From Ahrensia marina (GTDB lineage Bacteria > Pseudomonadota > Alphaproteobacteria > Rhizobiales > Rhizobiaceae), in assembly GCF_001293565.1 (NCBI RefSeq), contig NZ_JXMU01000028.1, positions 1 through 52,339 on the forward strand: a DNA stretch of 52,339 nucleotides. The letters are read 5' to 3'. Below are positions 25,880-34,384 of the stretch, in pieces. Numbering within the stretch: position 1 is the first letter of the stretch; the number at the start of each line of letters is the position of its first letter. Below the pieces are notes generated by a model that saw only the letters and a list, made by a program, of their open reading frames with translations, ran no database searches and was not told the DNA's origin. The translations under genes were made by a program, and so were the position numbers.

Positions 25880-26632
25880 ATGAAGATGAAGCGTTCTCTT
25901 ATCCCGGCTGCATTTGTTGTGCTTTCTAGCAATGCTGCCATTGCCGGTGATTTTTCCACACTCAATGTACTTGGATTTTCTGAAGACGGTTCAATCTTTG
26001 CCTTTGAAGAGTATGGCGTTCAGGACGGCTCCGGCTTTCCATATGCCAACCGCTTTTATATCGATACGGCGACCGACAGCTTTGTCAGCGGATCGCCTAT
26101 CCGTAAGCGCATTGATGATGAAACAGTCAGTGTCGATGACGTGCGTGATATGGCAGCACAATCAGGTAGTGCCATTATCGCCGATAATGATCTTGTCGAC
26201 GGATATACGGCTGGTTTGAACAGCGTGACTGAACTATCGGCAGATCCTTACCGCATGGCGGTCAACCCGCGTCCGGTGATGCCACCCATTGATTCTGTCA
26301 TTGAGTTTCGTTTGGAAGAGCAGCAATTTCTGCCATCTGAAACATGTGCCGGTGTTACGGACAGTTCTGCCGGCTTCACATTGACACAGATTGCCACTCA
26401 AACCGGCCAAACGGTTAAAGTGCTGCATAAGGATGAGAGCGTACCGGCGTCACGCGCTTGCCCGACCGGATACCGCATCGGCGGTGTATATACCTATTAT
26501 CCGCCAAGCGCTGATTATCCGCCAACCACTGAACCTGTTTACGTGGTAACAATTGCTGTGAAATCCTTCGGTTTTGAAGGGCCGGATTATCGCTGGATGG
26601 CTGTTACAACTCGCGCTGAAGCCGGCAATTAA
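25880..26632 (+). CDS. DUF2259 family exported protein
   Basis: 250 residues. A signal peptide ends in SNAAIA before GDFSTLNVLGFSEDG. The FSEDGSIFAFEEYGVQDGSGFPYANRFYID segment (about 34-63) is typical of the DUF2259 'predicted secreted protein' family of Rhizobiales. Two conserved cysteines occur near residues 155 and 194. The C-terminal part holds a Pro/Tyr-rich stretch (YTYYPPSADYPP). The function is unknown. A GAGG ribosome site precedes the ATG. It lies between rpe and a small membrane protein gene on the same strand. Confidence 0.85.
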   Translation: MKMKRSLIPAAFVVLSSNAAIAGDFSTLNVLGFSEDGSIFAFEEYGVQDGSGFPYANRFYIDTATDSFVSGSPIRKRIDDETVSVDDVRDMAAQSGSAIIADNDLVDGYTAGLNSVTELSADPYRMAVNPRPVMPPIDSVIEFRLEEQQFLPSETCAGVTDSSAGFTLTQIATQTGQTVKVLHKDESVPASRACPTGYRIGGVYTYYPPSADYPPTTEPVYVVTIAVKSFGFEGPDYRWMAVTTRAEAGN

Positions 26633-26646
26633 CTGCGGAAAGCCCG

Positions 26647-27144
26647 ATGATCGCAATACGGAAAAGACTAGCGCAGGCATTACCGCCAGCATATGCCTCG
26701 CTTTTACCTTGGCTTTTCTGGACATTGGTTTGCGGCACTGCCAGCCTGCTTGCTCTTGTCTATTCGCGCGGTTGGGTGCTCAGTGAGCAGACCATCACCG
26801 TTGCGTCTTTTTATGCACTTGGCGCAACGCTTGCCTTTTGGCCGTCGCTTTATCTAGCGCGGCTATTCTCTACCAAGTCCGGCAAGTTGCGGCTTTTTTT
26901 GCTTATCTTCTTTTTGGCAAGCGGCACAATTTTCTTTACCGCAATCCTGTTTGCGTTGCAGTTTCGCCTTTATTTTGCGCAATGGCATCACCCCGCCTTT
27001 TCTAAAGTATGGTTTTGGCAGCAGTTTTTTACAGCCGGAAGTTCGGTTTATACCTATTTCGTTATCGGCTTGAGGCTATACCTGCCGGTAGGCATTATCG
27101 GCCTTGCGATAACAAGCTGGTGGTTAAACCGTCAGCCGGATTGA
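26647..27144 (+). CDS. small integral membrane protein of unknown function
   Basis: 165 residues with four likely transmembrane helices, at about 20-40, 52-75, 82-105 and 135-160. A basic N-terminus (IRKRLAQ) suggests it faces the cytoplasm. I do not recognise the family. It starts 14 bases after the DUF2259 gene and is probably co-transcribed, with purB 61 bases further downstream. Confidence 0.7.
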   Translation: MIAIRKRLAQALPPAYASLLPWLFWTLVCGTASLLALVYSRGWVLSEQTITVASFYALGATLAFWPSLYLARLFSTKSGKLRLFLLIFFLASGTIFFTAILFALQFRLYFAQWHHPAFSKVWFWQQFFTAGSSVYTYFVIGLRLYLPVGIIGLAITSWWLNRQPD

Positions 27145-27205
27145 GCATTGCGCCATCATCTGTTAGGCGGTGCAGCATACATTAACATAATGATGAGTTT
27201 TACCC

Positions 27206-28528
27206 ATGATCCCTCGCTATTCACGCCCTCAGATGGTCGATATTTGGTCGCCTGAAACCAAGTTTCGTATCTGGTTTGAAATTGAGGCTCATGGTTGCGA
27301 CGCTCTTGCCGATCTTGGCGTTATTCCCAAAGAGGCAGCCAGCACGATCTGGGATAAGGGAAATGCCGCAACCTTTGACATTGAGCGCATCGACGCGATT
27401 GAGCGTGAAACGAAGCATGATGTTATCGCGTTTCTGACCCATCTTGCTGAAATCGTTGGCGAACCGGCACGGTTTGTCCATCAGGGTTTCACATCATCAG
27501 ATGTGCTCGACACGACGTTGAATGTTCAGCTTATGCGCGCAACCGATCTGCTGCTTGAAGATATGGACAAGCTGCTCGCTGCTATCAAAAAACGTGCCGA
27601 AGAACACAAATATACTGTCTGTATCGGCCGCTCGCACGGCATTCATGCCGAGCCTGTTACATTCGGTCTTAAAATGGCGCAGGCCTATGCCGAATTTGAC
27701 CGCTGCAAAGCGCGTCTTTTGGCTGCGCGCGAAGAGATCGCGACCTGTGCCATTTCCGGTGCTGTCGGCACATTTGCCAATATCGATCCTGCTGTGGAAG
27801 AACATGTCGCCAAATCCATGGGTTTGAAGCCGGAGCCTGTTTCCACGCAGGTTATTCCGCGCGACCGCCATGCCATGTATTTTGCTGTTCTTGGTGTTAT
27901 CGCCTCTTCGATTGAGCGTCTGGCCACAGAAGTGCGCCATTTGCAGCGCACCGAAGTGCTGGAAGCTGAAGAGTTTTTCTCCAAAGGCCAAAAAGGTTCG
28001 TCCGCGATGCCGCACAAGCGCAATCCGGTACTAACTGAAAACCTCACCGGTCTTTCACGTATCGTCCGTGCATTCGTAACGCCAGCCTTGGAGAATGTTG
28101 CGCTGTGGCATGAGCGTGATATTTCACACTCATCAGTGGAGCGTATGGCCGCACCTGATGCGACGGTGACGCTTGATTTTGCGCTGGCCCGTTTGACCAA
28201 TGTGGTTGAAAATCTTGTTGTTTATCCCGAACGTATGCTTGCCAATATGGATGCGCTTGGCGGTCTTGTTCATTCACAGCGCGTTCTGCTGGCGCTGACA
28301 CAGGCCGGTGTCAGCCGTGAAGACAGCTACCGTCTGGTACAGCGTAATGCGATGAAAGTTTGGGATGCGTATCAGCAACGCCTGCCAAATCCGCCCGTGT
28401 TCCTGGATGAATTGCTTGCCGACGACGATGTGCGAAAAGCTTTGAGCGAAGAAGAAATCCGCGACAAGTTCGACATTGGCTATCACACCAAACATGTTGA
28501 TACGATTTTTGACCGTGTGTTTGGCTGA
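27206..28528 (+). CDS. purB: adenylosuccinate lyase
   Basis: Catalyses two steps of purine synthesis: SAICAR to AICAR and adenylosuccinate to AMP, each releasing fumarate. 440 residues, normal length. H144 in GRSHGIHAEP is the family's general acid; the signature GSSAMPHKRNP (264-274) carries the catalytic serine loop. TSSDVLDT (97-104) is another conserved region. Its stop and the DMT transporter start overlap in TGATG. The other purine genes of the window begin 2.9 kb downstream. Confidence 0.97.
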   Translation: MIPRYSRPQMVDIWSPETKFRIWFEIEAHGCDALADLGVIPKEAASTIWDKGNAATFDIERIDAIERETKHDVIAFLTHLAEIVGEPARFVHQGFTSSDVLDTTLNVQLMRATDLLLEDMDKLLAAIKKRAEEHKYTVCIGRSHGIHAEPVTFGLKMAQAYAEFDRCKARLLAAREEIATCAISGAVGTFANIDPAVEEHVAKSMGLKPEPVSTQVIPRDRHAMYFAVLGVIASSIERLATEVRHLQRTEVLEAEEFFSKGQKGSSAMPHKRNPVLTENLTGLSRIVRAFVTPALENVALWHERDISHSSVERMAAPDATVTLDFALARLTNVVENLVVYPERMLANMDALGGLVHSQRVLLALTQAGVSREDSYRLVQRNAMKVWDAYQQRLPNPPVFLDELLADDDVRKALSEEEIRDKFDIGYHTKHVDTIFDRVFG

Positions 28529-29403
28529 TGCCTGCCGCCCACATCGCGCTCGCCATTTTGGTGGCCGCGATTTACGGCACCGCCTTTGTTGCCATTCAAT
28601 ATGCCGTTCTTGAAATCCCGCCGCTTATGGCGACGGGGTATCGCTATTTATTGACGGCGCTGCCGCTGATTTTCTTCGTGCGTAAACCCAATGTCGGCTG
28701 GCTCAATCTGGCCGGTTATGGCGTCATGCAGGGCACGATTATGTTCGGCATTATTTTTACGGCGATCCGGCTGGGCATGCCGCCGGGCCTTGCCTCCATG
28801 GTTGTGCAGCTTCAGGTGTTTTGCACGATTTTCTTTGCCTTCGTTTTGATGGGTGAAAAGCCGACACCAAAGCAGATTACAGGCGCTGCGATTGCGATTT
28901 GCGGCGTCGGCGTAATCGGTTGGGGGCTTGGCGCTTCAGCGCCGCTTGTTCCGTTTTTCATGACCATCGCCTCGGCCGCCGCATGGGGCATTGCCAATAT
29001 TATTTCTAAGAAAGCAAAGCCAAACTCCATGCTTGGCTATGTGGTGTGGTCTGCTGCGTTCGCACCGGTGCCATTGTTCGCTTTATCGAGCCTGATTGAA
29101 AGCACCACATTTGGCGTTTTACCTGTCTGGCCGCCAAGCTCGATTGTTATCGCTTCAATTTTATATCTCGCATACCCGACAACCGTGCTGGCTTTCACGG
29201 CGTGGGTATTCCTATTGCAAAAGCATAGCGCGGCGGCAGTTACGCCCTTTGCGCTACTCATACCGATATTCGGTATGGGGTCGACAGCGTTGATATTTGG
29301 CGAACCGCTCAGCGCTGTCACACTGCTGGGTGCTGCGCTCGTGTTTATCGGATTGGCAATTGCTGTGATCAGGCGGAAAAGTTTGCGCGAAATCAAACAA
29401 TGA
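28528..29403 (+). CDS. EamA/DMT family transporter
   Basis: 291 residues, ten transmembrane helices in two EamA repeats (about 1-135 and 145-280). The pattern of PLMATGYRYLLTALPL in repeat 1 and GMGSTALIFGEPLSAVTLLGAALVFIGLA in repeat 2 is typical of RhaT/YdcZ-like exporters of amino acids and metabolites. The substrate cannot be told. It overlaps the purB stop by one base, so the pair is translated together. Confidence 0.88.
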   Translation: MPAAHIALAILVAAIYGTAFVAIQYAVLEIPPLMATGYRYLLTALPLIFFVRKPNVGWLNLAGYGVMQGTIMFGIIFTAIRLGMPPGLASMVVQLQVFCTIFFAFVLMGEKPTPKQITGAAIAICGVGVIGWGLGASAPLVPFFMTIASAAAWGIANIISKKAKPNSMLGYVVWSAAFAPVPLFALSSLIESTTFGVLPVWPPSSIVIASILYLAYPTTVLAFTAWVFLLQKHSAAAVTPFALLIPIFGMGSTALIFGEPLSAVTLLGAALVFIGLAIAVIRRKSLREIKQ

Positions 29404-29452
29404 ATTTGTACGACAATATTGACATTCTCACGCCAATACCCACTTTGCACCC

Positions 29453-30010
29453 ATGAAAATTCGTGACGCAAATATTCTGATTATTCCGGGCTTTAAAGGT
29501 GCCGATGAGGACCATTGGCAAACGCGGTGGGAGGCTAAAATGCCGAACGCAACGCGTGTCAATCAAGCCGAGTTCAACAAACCGGTTTGTGAGGACTGGA
29601 AAAAGGAAATCGAAAAGGCGATTCTTGCCAGCGACAAGCCGGTTGTATTGGTGGCCCATTCCTTGGGCGTTGCGGCGGCTGTGCATGTTCTTAATGAAAA
29701 TGACGATGTGAAAAAGAAAGTCGTCGGCGCGTTTTTCGTATCGCCGCCTGATGTTGCCAATCCGAAGATTCGGCCCAAACATTTGATGACTTTCGGCCCT
29801 TACCCGACCGGACCTATGCCCTGCCCGACATTTGTTATCGGCAGCAGCAATGACAGTTTTTCCGATCAGAAGAGGATGCAGGAAACTGCCGCCGACTGGG
29901 GCGCGTTTTTTGTTGATGCAGGCGAAAGCGGCCATATTAACGGTGAAACGGGACACGGCCCTTGGCCGGAAGGTTTGATGGTATTTGCCGAGTTTATGAA
30001 ACGGCTTTAG
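29453..30010 (+). CDS. RBBP9/YdeN family serine hydrolase
   Basis: 185 residues of the small alpha/beta hydrolase family DUF676-like/RBBP9. The start IIPGFKGADEDHWQTRWE (10-27) and the nucleophile elbow VAHSLGV with S70 are diagnostic. The acid is D in GSSNDSFSD near 141 and the histidine lies in SGHINGETGHGPWPEG near 165. Physiological substrates are not known. The next gene converges on it with a 6-base gap. Confidence 0.88.
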   Translation: MKIRDANILIIPGFKGADEDHWQTRWEAKMPNATRVNQAEFNKPVCEDWKKEIEKAILASDKPVVLVAHSLGVAAAVHVLNENDDVKKKVVGAFFVSPPDVANPKIRPKHLMTFGPYPTGPMPCPTFVIGSSNDSFSDQKRMQETAADWGAFFVDAGESGHINGETGHGPWPEGLMVFAEFMKRL

Positions 30011-30016
30011 GCGCGG

Positions 30017-30820
30017 TCAGTAGCCACCGTCCAGGTCAATCTGATCGCCGTCTTTGGCTGCCTTTATAAATCGCTGCGCGCCAGCGCTGATCAGACTTGT
30101 TTCAAAACCGAGCGCGATCAATTGAAACCCCATTTGCGTGAAACGTGGCGCATCGCTTGGATTCATTGAAAAAATACCGGCTAATTTACCTGCGTCACGC
30201 GTTTTGCTGGCAATCATGGCGATTGCCTTCATCATGTCGTCCAGCGTCGGATCCACCCTATCGCCATTTGTCCAGCCAATCGACAGGTCGGAAGGGCCGA
30301 CAAAAACGCCATCAATCCCATCAACAGCCAGAATATCATCGAGTGCCGTCACGGCTTCGCGGGTTTCTATCATTGCCAGAGCAAGTGTTTCATTGTTGGC
30401 GCTTGCCAGAAACTTATTGCCGCCTTCCAGCCCGCGCAAAGATTGCGCGCGCGTTGCGCCCCAGGAGCGGCTGCCGAGCGGCGGATATTTGGCGGCATCG
30501 GCAAATGCTCTGGCATCTTCCTCCGAATTGATCATCGGCGCGATAATGGCATCAGCGCCCATGTCCAACGCGCGCGATGTCATATCATTGCGGCCAACCG
30601 GAATACGGACAACGGCGCATTTTTGTCGGTTTATAATAGCTGAAAGCCCGTCCCAGACAGATCTTTCATCATGCCCGCCATGCTGCATATCAAGGGTGAC
30701 GGCATCAAATCCGGTTGTCGCTAGATGATCAACCAGATCAGCACTAGGCAATGACGACCACGCTGTTAAAAGCGTGTCGCCACTGCGAAGCAGGTTTGCC
30801 ATTTGATATGGTTTTGCCAT
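30017..30820 (-). CDS. HpcH/HpaI family aldolase
   Basis: 267 residues, a TIM barrel of the class II pyruvate aldolase family (HpcH, GarL, RhmA). Conserved features are VTLDMQHGGHDE (40-51), RIPVGRN, MINSEEDARAFADAAKYPP with GSRSWGATRA, MIETREAV and VFVGPSDLSIG, which give the metal-binding Glu and Asp and the substrate arginine. Such enzymes split 2-keto-3-deoxy acids into pyruvate and an aldehyde. It is 14 bases downstream of the zeta gene on the same strand. Confidence 0.9.
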   Translation of the reverse strand: MAKPYQMANLLRSGDTLLTAWSSLPSADLVDHLATTGFDAVTLDMQHGGHDERSVWDGLSAIINRQKCAVVRIPVGRNDMTSRALDMGADAIIAPMINSEEDARAFADAAKYPPLGSRSWGATRAQSLRGLEGGNKFLASANNETLALAMIETREAVTALDDILAVDGIDGVFVGPSDLSIGWTNGDRVDPTLDDMMKAIAMIASKTRDAGKLAGIFSMNPSDAPRFTQMGFQLIALGFETSLISAGAQRFIKAAKDGDQIDLDGGY

Positions 30821-30834
30821 GGTGCTTTTAAGGC

Positions 30835-31152
30835 TTAGTCTTTTTCAACCTGCTGGATAGCAAGTTCCATTAGTTCAACCATTTTGGCTCTGATATCTGT
30901 ATCGCTGATTGGAACATTCGCCTCATCAAAGTCGCCGCGCACTTTGCGGAAAACATCTTCGTCACCGGCCTCTTCAAAATCGGAGGCAACAACTTCTCTT
31001 GCATAAGCGGCAATTTCGTCACCGGACTTGCCCAACTTTTCTGCAACCCACTCGCCAAGCAGTCTGTTGCGACGTGCTTCGGCTTTAAAACGAAGCTCGG
31101 CATCATGCGCAAATTTATTCTCAAATGCGGCTTTGCGATCTTCAAGGCTCAT
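30835..31152 (-). CDS. DUF1476 protein, F1-ATPase inhibitor zeta subunit homologue
   Basis: 105 residues of the family whose Paracoccus denitrificans member is the zeta subunit, an inhibitor of F1FO-ATPase in Alphaproteobacteria. MSLEDRKAAFENKFAHDAEL at the N-terminus is the region that enters the catalytic interface in that species; the EAGDEDVFRKVRGDFDEA segment belongs to the C-terminal helix bundle. The ATG at 31152 is preceded by GGAGAG 7 bases away; the TTG at 31164 is overlapped by that site. It is divergent from purC, a neighbourhood I recall in several Rhizobiales. Confidence 0.9.
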   Translation of the reverse strand: MSLEDRKAAFENKFAHDAELRFKAEARRNRLLGEWVAEKLGKSGDEIAAYAREVVASDFEEAGDEDVFRKVRGDFDEANVPISDTDIRAKMVELMELAIQQVEKD

Positions 31153-31383
31153 TATTCTCTCCAAATTAGAAATAAGTATCTACTGTCATTAGATGCGATT
31201 TAACGCGGATAAAATCAATCACTGCGCTAAACTTTATAAAACATGTGTGTTTCTTAAAAAAAGCGTGGCATTTCAGCCCGGAACTGCGACTTGGCATTTG
31301 TGCCTTGTCTTTATTTGGTTTATTTGAGCGCATATTGTTTCAGCGGCCGGAACCGGCCCTCCCACACAAGCGAGCATTTGCAT

Positions 31384-32148
31384 ATGAAACAGCGCCGCCG
31401 CATCTATGAAGGCAAAGCCAAGATTCTCTATGAAGGACCGGAACCAGGCACCCTTGTTCAGTTCTTTAAAGATGACGCAACCGCGTTTAACGCCAAAAAG
31501 CACGATGTGATCGAAGGCAAAGGTGTTCTGAACAACCGCATTTCAGAACATATTTTTACCCGCCTTGGCGCACTCGGCATTCCGACGCATTTTATCAAGC
31601 GGCTGAATATGCGTGAGCAATTGATCCGCGAAGTCGAGATCGTCCCGATTGAAGTTGTCGTACGCAATGTTGCCGCCGGTACCATTTCAAAACGTCTTGG
31701 CCTTGAAGAAGGCACGCCTCTGCCGCGCTCAATCATCGAATTCTACTATAAAAATGATGAGCTTGATGATCCGATGGTGTCCGAAGAACATATTACGGCG
31801 TTTGGATGGGCCAACCCTCAGGAAATTGATGACATGATGGCGATGGCTATTCGCATCAATGACTTTTTGTCGGGCATGTTTGTCGGCATCGGTATTCAAC
31901 TGGTGGATTTCAAAATCGAATTCGGCCGCCTGTTTGAAAATGACACAATGCGGATTGTTCTGGCGGATGAAATTTCCCCGGATAGCTGCCGCCTCTGGGA
32001 TATCAACAGTCAGGAAAAGCTTGATAAGGACCGGTTCCGCCGTGACCTTGGCGGTCTTGTGGAAGCTTACACAGAAGTCGCACGGCGCCTTGGCATCCTG
32101 AACGAAAACGACGCCCCGCGCCCCAGCGGCCCAAAATTGGTGAAGTGA
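31384..32148 (+). CDS. purC: phosphoribosylaminoimidazole-succinocarboxamide synthase
   Basis: Joins aspartate to CAIR with ATP to form SAICAR in purine synthesis. 254 residues from the ATG at 31384. [15 protein letters not shown] (9-23) is the ATP-binding start; [40 protein letters not shown] and [10 protein letters not shown] are strongly conserved. A longer frame to 31291 contains no family sequence. It opens a purC-purS-purQ run with an 8-base gap to purS. Confidence 0.97.
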   Translation: MKQRRRIYEGKAKILYEGPEPGTLVQFFKDDATAFNAKKHDVIEGKGVLNNRISEHIFTRLGALGIPTHFIKRLNMREQLIREVEIVPIEVVVRNVAAGTISKRLGLEEGTPLPRSIIEFYYKNDELDDPMVSEEHITAFGWANPQEIDDMMAMAIRINDFLSGMFVGIGIQLVDFKIEFGRLFENDTMRIVLADEISPDSCRLWDINSQEKLDKDRFRRDLGGLVEAYTEVARRLGILNENDAPRPSGPKLVK

Positions 32149-32156
32149 GACCCAAA

Positions 32157-32399
32157 ATGATTAAAGCACGCGTTATCGTCACCTTGAAAAATGGTGTTTT
32201 GGATCCGCAAGGAAAGGCGATTGAAGGCGCATTATCTGCTCTGTCTTTCGACGGTGTGGATCAAGTGCGTCAGGGCAAAGTGTTTGATATTGCTGTTGAA
32301 CATGATGACAAAGCCAAAGCGGAAGCTGATTTGAACGCTATGTGCGAAAAGCTTCTGGCCAACACTGTGATCGAAAACTACACGGTGGAGCTGGTTTAA
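32157..32399 (+). CDS. purS: phosphoribosylformylglycinamidine synthase subunit PurS
   Basis: 80 residues, the small subunit that bridges PurL and PurQ in the three-part FGAM synthase. [20 protein letters not shown] (3-22) and [12 protein letters not shown] (39-50) fit the family. The ATG at 32157 is preferred over a GTG at 32145 that overlaps the purC end. Its stop overlaps the purQ start in TAATG, which suggests coupled translation for matched amounts. Confidence 0.96.
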   Translation: MIKARVIVTLKNGVLDPQGKAIEGALSALSFDGVDQVRQGKVFDIAVEHDDKAKAEADLNAMCEKLLANTVIENYTVELV

Positions 32400-33070
32400 T
32401 GAAAGCCGCCGTTATCCTCCTGCCCGGCCTTAACCGCGACCGCGATATGATTGCGGCGATCACGCGTATTTCAGGCCAGCCGCCTGTCACCGTATGGCAG
32501 ACAGACACAACTATTCCCGATGTTGACCTGATTATTGTACCGGGCGGATTTTCCTATGGCGATTATTTGCGCTGCGGTGCCATTGCCGCGCGTATGCCGT
32601 TTATGAAAGCTTTGCAGGAAAAAGCAGCACAGGGCGTTAAAGTCATGGGCGTGTGTAATGGTTTCCAGATTTTGCTTGAAGGCGGGCTTTTGCCGGGCGC
32701 ATTAATGCGCAACGCATCGCTGAAATTTGTCTGCCGCGAAGTTGAACTTGAAGTGTCCAATGCTTCAACCGCATTTACAGGCGGCTACGCCCAAGGCCAG
32801 ATTATTCGCTGCCCTGTCGCGCATCATGACGGCAATTATTTTGCTGATGAGGCGACGCTTAAAAGGCTGCAGGACGATAATCGAATCGCTTTCCGTTATG
32901 CCAACGGCACCAACCCGAATGGTTCAATTGATGACATTGCCGGCATTTTGAATGCTGAAGGTAATGTACTCGGCATGATGCCGCATCCGGAAAACCTGAT
33001 CGAGCAGGCACATGGTGGCGATGATGGCCGCGCCTTGTTTGAAAGCGCTCTAGGACTTGTCGCTGCCTGA
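32399..33070 (+). CDS. purQ: phosphoribosylformylglycinamidine synthase, glutaminase subunit PurQ
   Basis: 223 residues, class I glutamine amidotransferase. It supplies ammonia to PurL. The nucleophile is C86 in [11 protein letters not shown]; the His-Glu pair lies in [11 protein letters not shown] near 196-206. [10 protein letters not shown] near the start and [11 protein letters not shown] (48-58) are typical. Its partner purL is 2.8 kb downstream, separated by four genes of mixed orientation. Confidence 0.97.
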   Translation: MKAAVILLPGLNRDRDMIAAITRISGQPPVTVWQTDTTIPDVDLIIVPGGFSYGDYLRCGAIAARMPFMKALQEKAAQGVKVMGVCNGFQILLEGGLLPGALMRNASLKFVCREVELEVSNASTAFTGGYAQGQIIRCPVAHHDGNYFADEATLKRLQDDNRIAFRYANGTNPNGSIDDIAGILNAEGNVLGMMPHPENLIEQAHGGDDGRALFESALGLVAA

Positions 33071-33080
33071 TAAATTCTCT

Positions 33081-33419
33081 TTATTGTGCAGGGACTTGTG
33101 CTTGAGATGCGACTTGCAATGTGCCTGGCGTCACCCGAACAACCTCAATAAGTTCTGACACAGCATTGCAGCGGAACTCAAGATTTGCCGCATGTGATTC
33201 AAGCGTAACGTAATAATGCGCACCGGTATCAATTTTTGTGCGAACACGATTGCTGTTTGCACCAAGCTGCTGCAACATGGTGGAAATGACCGCCGGACAA
33301 TCATTAAAATGTGTGGCCGTGCGGATAAGCAGCTCTTCACCGGCATAAGCTATATTGGCAGTCATTAAAACGCTCATAATAACAGGCACACCGGCCCCGA
33401 TTAAAGGCAACTTCTTCAT
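33081..33419 (-). CDS. small exported protein of unknown function
   Basis: 112 residues from the ATG at 33419, which has a GGGGAT ribosome site. A signal peptide (about 1-26) ends in ANIAYA before GEELLIRTATHF. Two cysteines, in FNDCPAV and FRCNAV, may form a disulfide. The mature protein is under 90 residues. I do not recognise it. It converges on purQ with 10 bases between the stops. Confidence 0.68.
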   Translation of the reverse strand: MKKLPLIGAGVPVIMSVLMTANIAYAGEELLIRTATHFNDCPAVISTMLQQLGANSNRVRTKIDTGAHYYVTLESHAANLEFRCNAVSELIEVVRVTPGTLQVASQAQVPAQ

Positions 33420-33565
33420 GGTTCGATCCCCCGATCGCTTAACAGAGTGCAACGTTAAAAAAGTTGCATTCCCCCTCTCCCAAACATTGAACGCAGATCA
33501 GACTTCGGCTGATTCGTGCGCTTTAACCTTCAATGCTACGGCGAAATGGTTAACGGAAATAAACC

Positions 33566-33969
33566 ATGTTTGGAAAAGTCTGATCGCTCTTGTGCCTGTA
33601 ATGGGTATCGCGCTTTCAGGATGTGTCACGTCCGAGCCGGTGGCCGGGCCATTATCCGGTGAGTTTGAGGCAAAAAATGCCACAGCGCTGCTGCAAAACG
33701 TCAATTCGCTTGGACTGAAATGCTGGATCAAATCCGGGGACAAGGCATTTAGGGGGCTCGCCCTTGTCCCCGAACTTGACACGCGCAGCGGCAGTCCGCG
33801 CATTTTAATCGTACAGAAAGGCAAGTCGCAGGGCCTGCCCCAGATGGTGATTGAAGCCAATGGAAAGCCGGTTAAGCTTCAAACTTACGGCCCTTTGACC
33901 GCGTCGCCCTTATCCACCCGCATCAATAGCGATATCATCGCGTGGAATACGGGTAAGGACCGGTGCTAA
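33566..33969 (+). CDS. small lipoprotein with a probable start-proximal frameshift
   Basis: The open frame reads SLIALVPVMGIALSGC, a good lipoprotein signal, then a domain of about 110 residues with two cysteines (GLKCWIK and DRC at the end). No good start lies in this frame: the nearest in-frame TTG or ATG is 80 to 150 bases upstream and would add a long polar extension. An ATG at 33566 in another frame codes MFGKV then stop. Adding a single A to the AAAA run (33574-33577) would give MFGKSLIALVPVMGIALSGC, a textbook signal. I therefore treat this as a gene with a one-base deletion, a sequencing error or slippage. The function is unknown. Confidence 0.6.
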
Positions 33970-33997
33970 TTCGAACAGGATTTGCGCGATCTTGAAT

Positions 33998-34020
33998 GGA
34001 AAGCCGGATTGCGGCTTTCC
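33998..34020 (+). terminator. hairpin after the small lipoprotein gene
   Basis: A perfect 9-bp stem, GGAAAGCCG at 33998-34006 and CGGCTTTCC at 34012-34020, around GATTG. It lies between two convergent genes and may serve both. There is no strong T-tract on either side. Confidence 0.5.
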
Positions 34021-34029
34021 TCAACGGGG

Positions 34030-34293
34030 TTAGCTATCCGAACGCACATACATCGGGAAGGATTTGCGGATCTCGGCATCCGCATCCTGTACCGAGATAC
34101 CGATATCGCGCAGATGGTGCCTCTCCAGCTTCATCAAATTAGAGCGCGTACGTCGTTTCTGAAGCTTGGCAACGAACATCGCTACAGCCACTTTTACCCA
34201 AGTGCGAAATGGAACCATGTCCATTGCATCAAAATTTTGAGTGCCAATCCGGATTGATTGATCTTGAAAGCGCATTGTATCGATTGTACCCAT
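34030..34293 (-). CDS. DUF1127 family small basic protein
   Basis: 87 residues. The C-terminal 40 residues hold the DUF1127 (YjiS-like) motif: RSNLMKLERHHLRDIGISVQD. An N-terminal stretch of about 45 residues is less conserved. Small DUF1127 proteins in Agrobacterium, Rhodobacter and Brucella affect RNA turnover and stress traits. The ATG at 34293 has GGAG 7 bases away, while the ATG at 34299 is only 1 base from it, so the inner start is preferred. It is divergent from the MocR gene and could be its target. Confidence 0.87.
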   Translation of the reverse strand: MGTIDTMRFQDQSIRIGTQNFDAMDMVPFRTWVKVAVAMFVAKLQKRRTRSNLMKLERHHLRDIGISVQDADAEIRKSFPMYVRSDS

Positions 34294-34338
34294 TTTCATG
34301 CTCCAGTCTAAATTTTTGGGTTACATTGTTGCAATAGT

Positions 34339-34367
34339 TTGATACATTGAACCCAATATTGTATCAA
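34339..34367. promoter_or_regulatory. palindrome between DUF1127 and MocR genes, likely operator
   Basis: TTGATACA at 34339-34346 and TGTATCAA at 34360-34367 are perfect 8-bp inverted arms, with 21 bases between their centres. It ends 17 bases before the MocR start codon and lies in an AT-rich promoter region. MocR-type regulators usually bind repeats in such divergent regions, so autoregulation and control of the DUF1127 gene are plausible. Confidence 0.6.
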
Positions 34368-34384
34368 TATAAAGAATTGGCACC

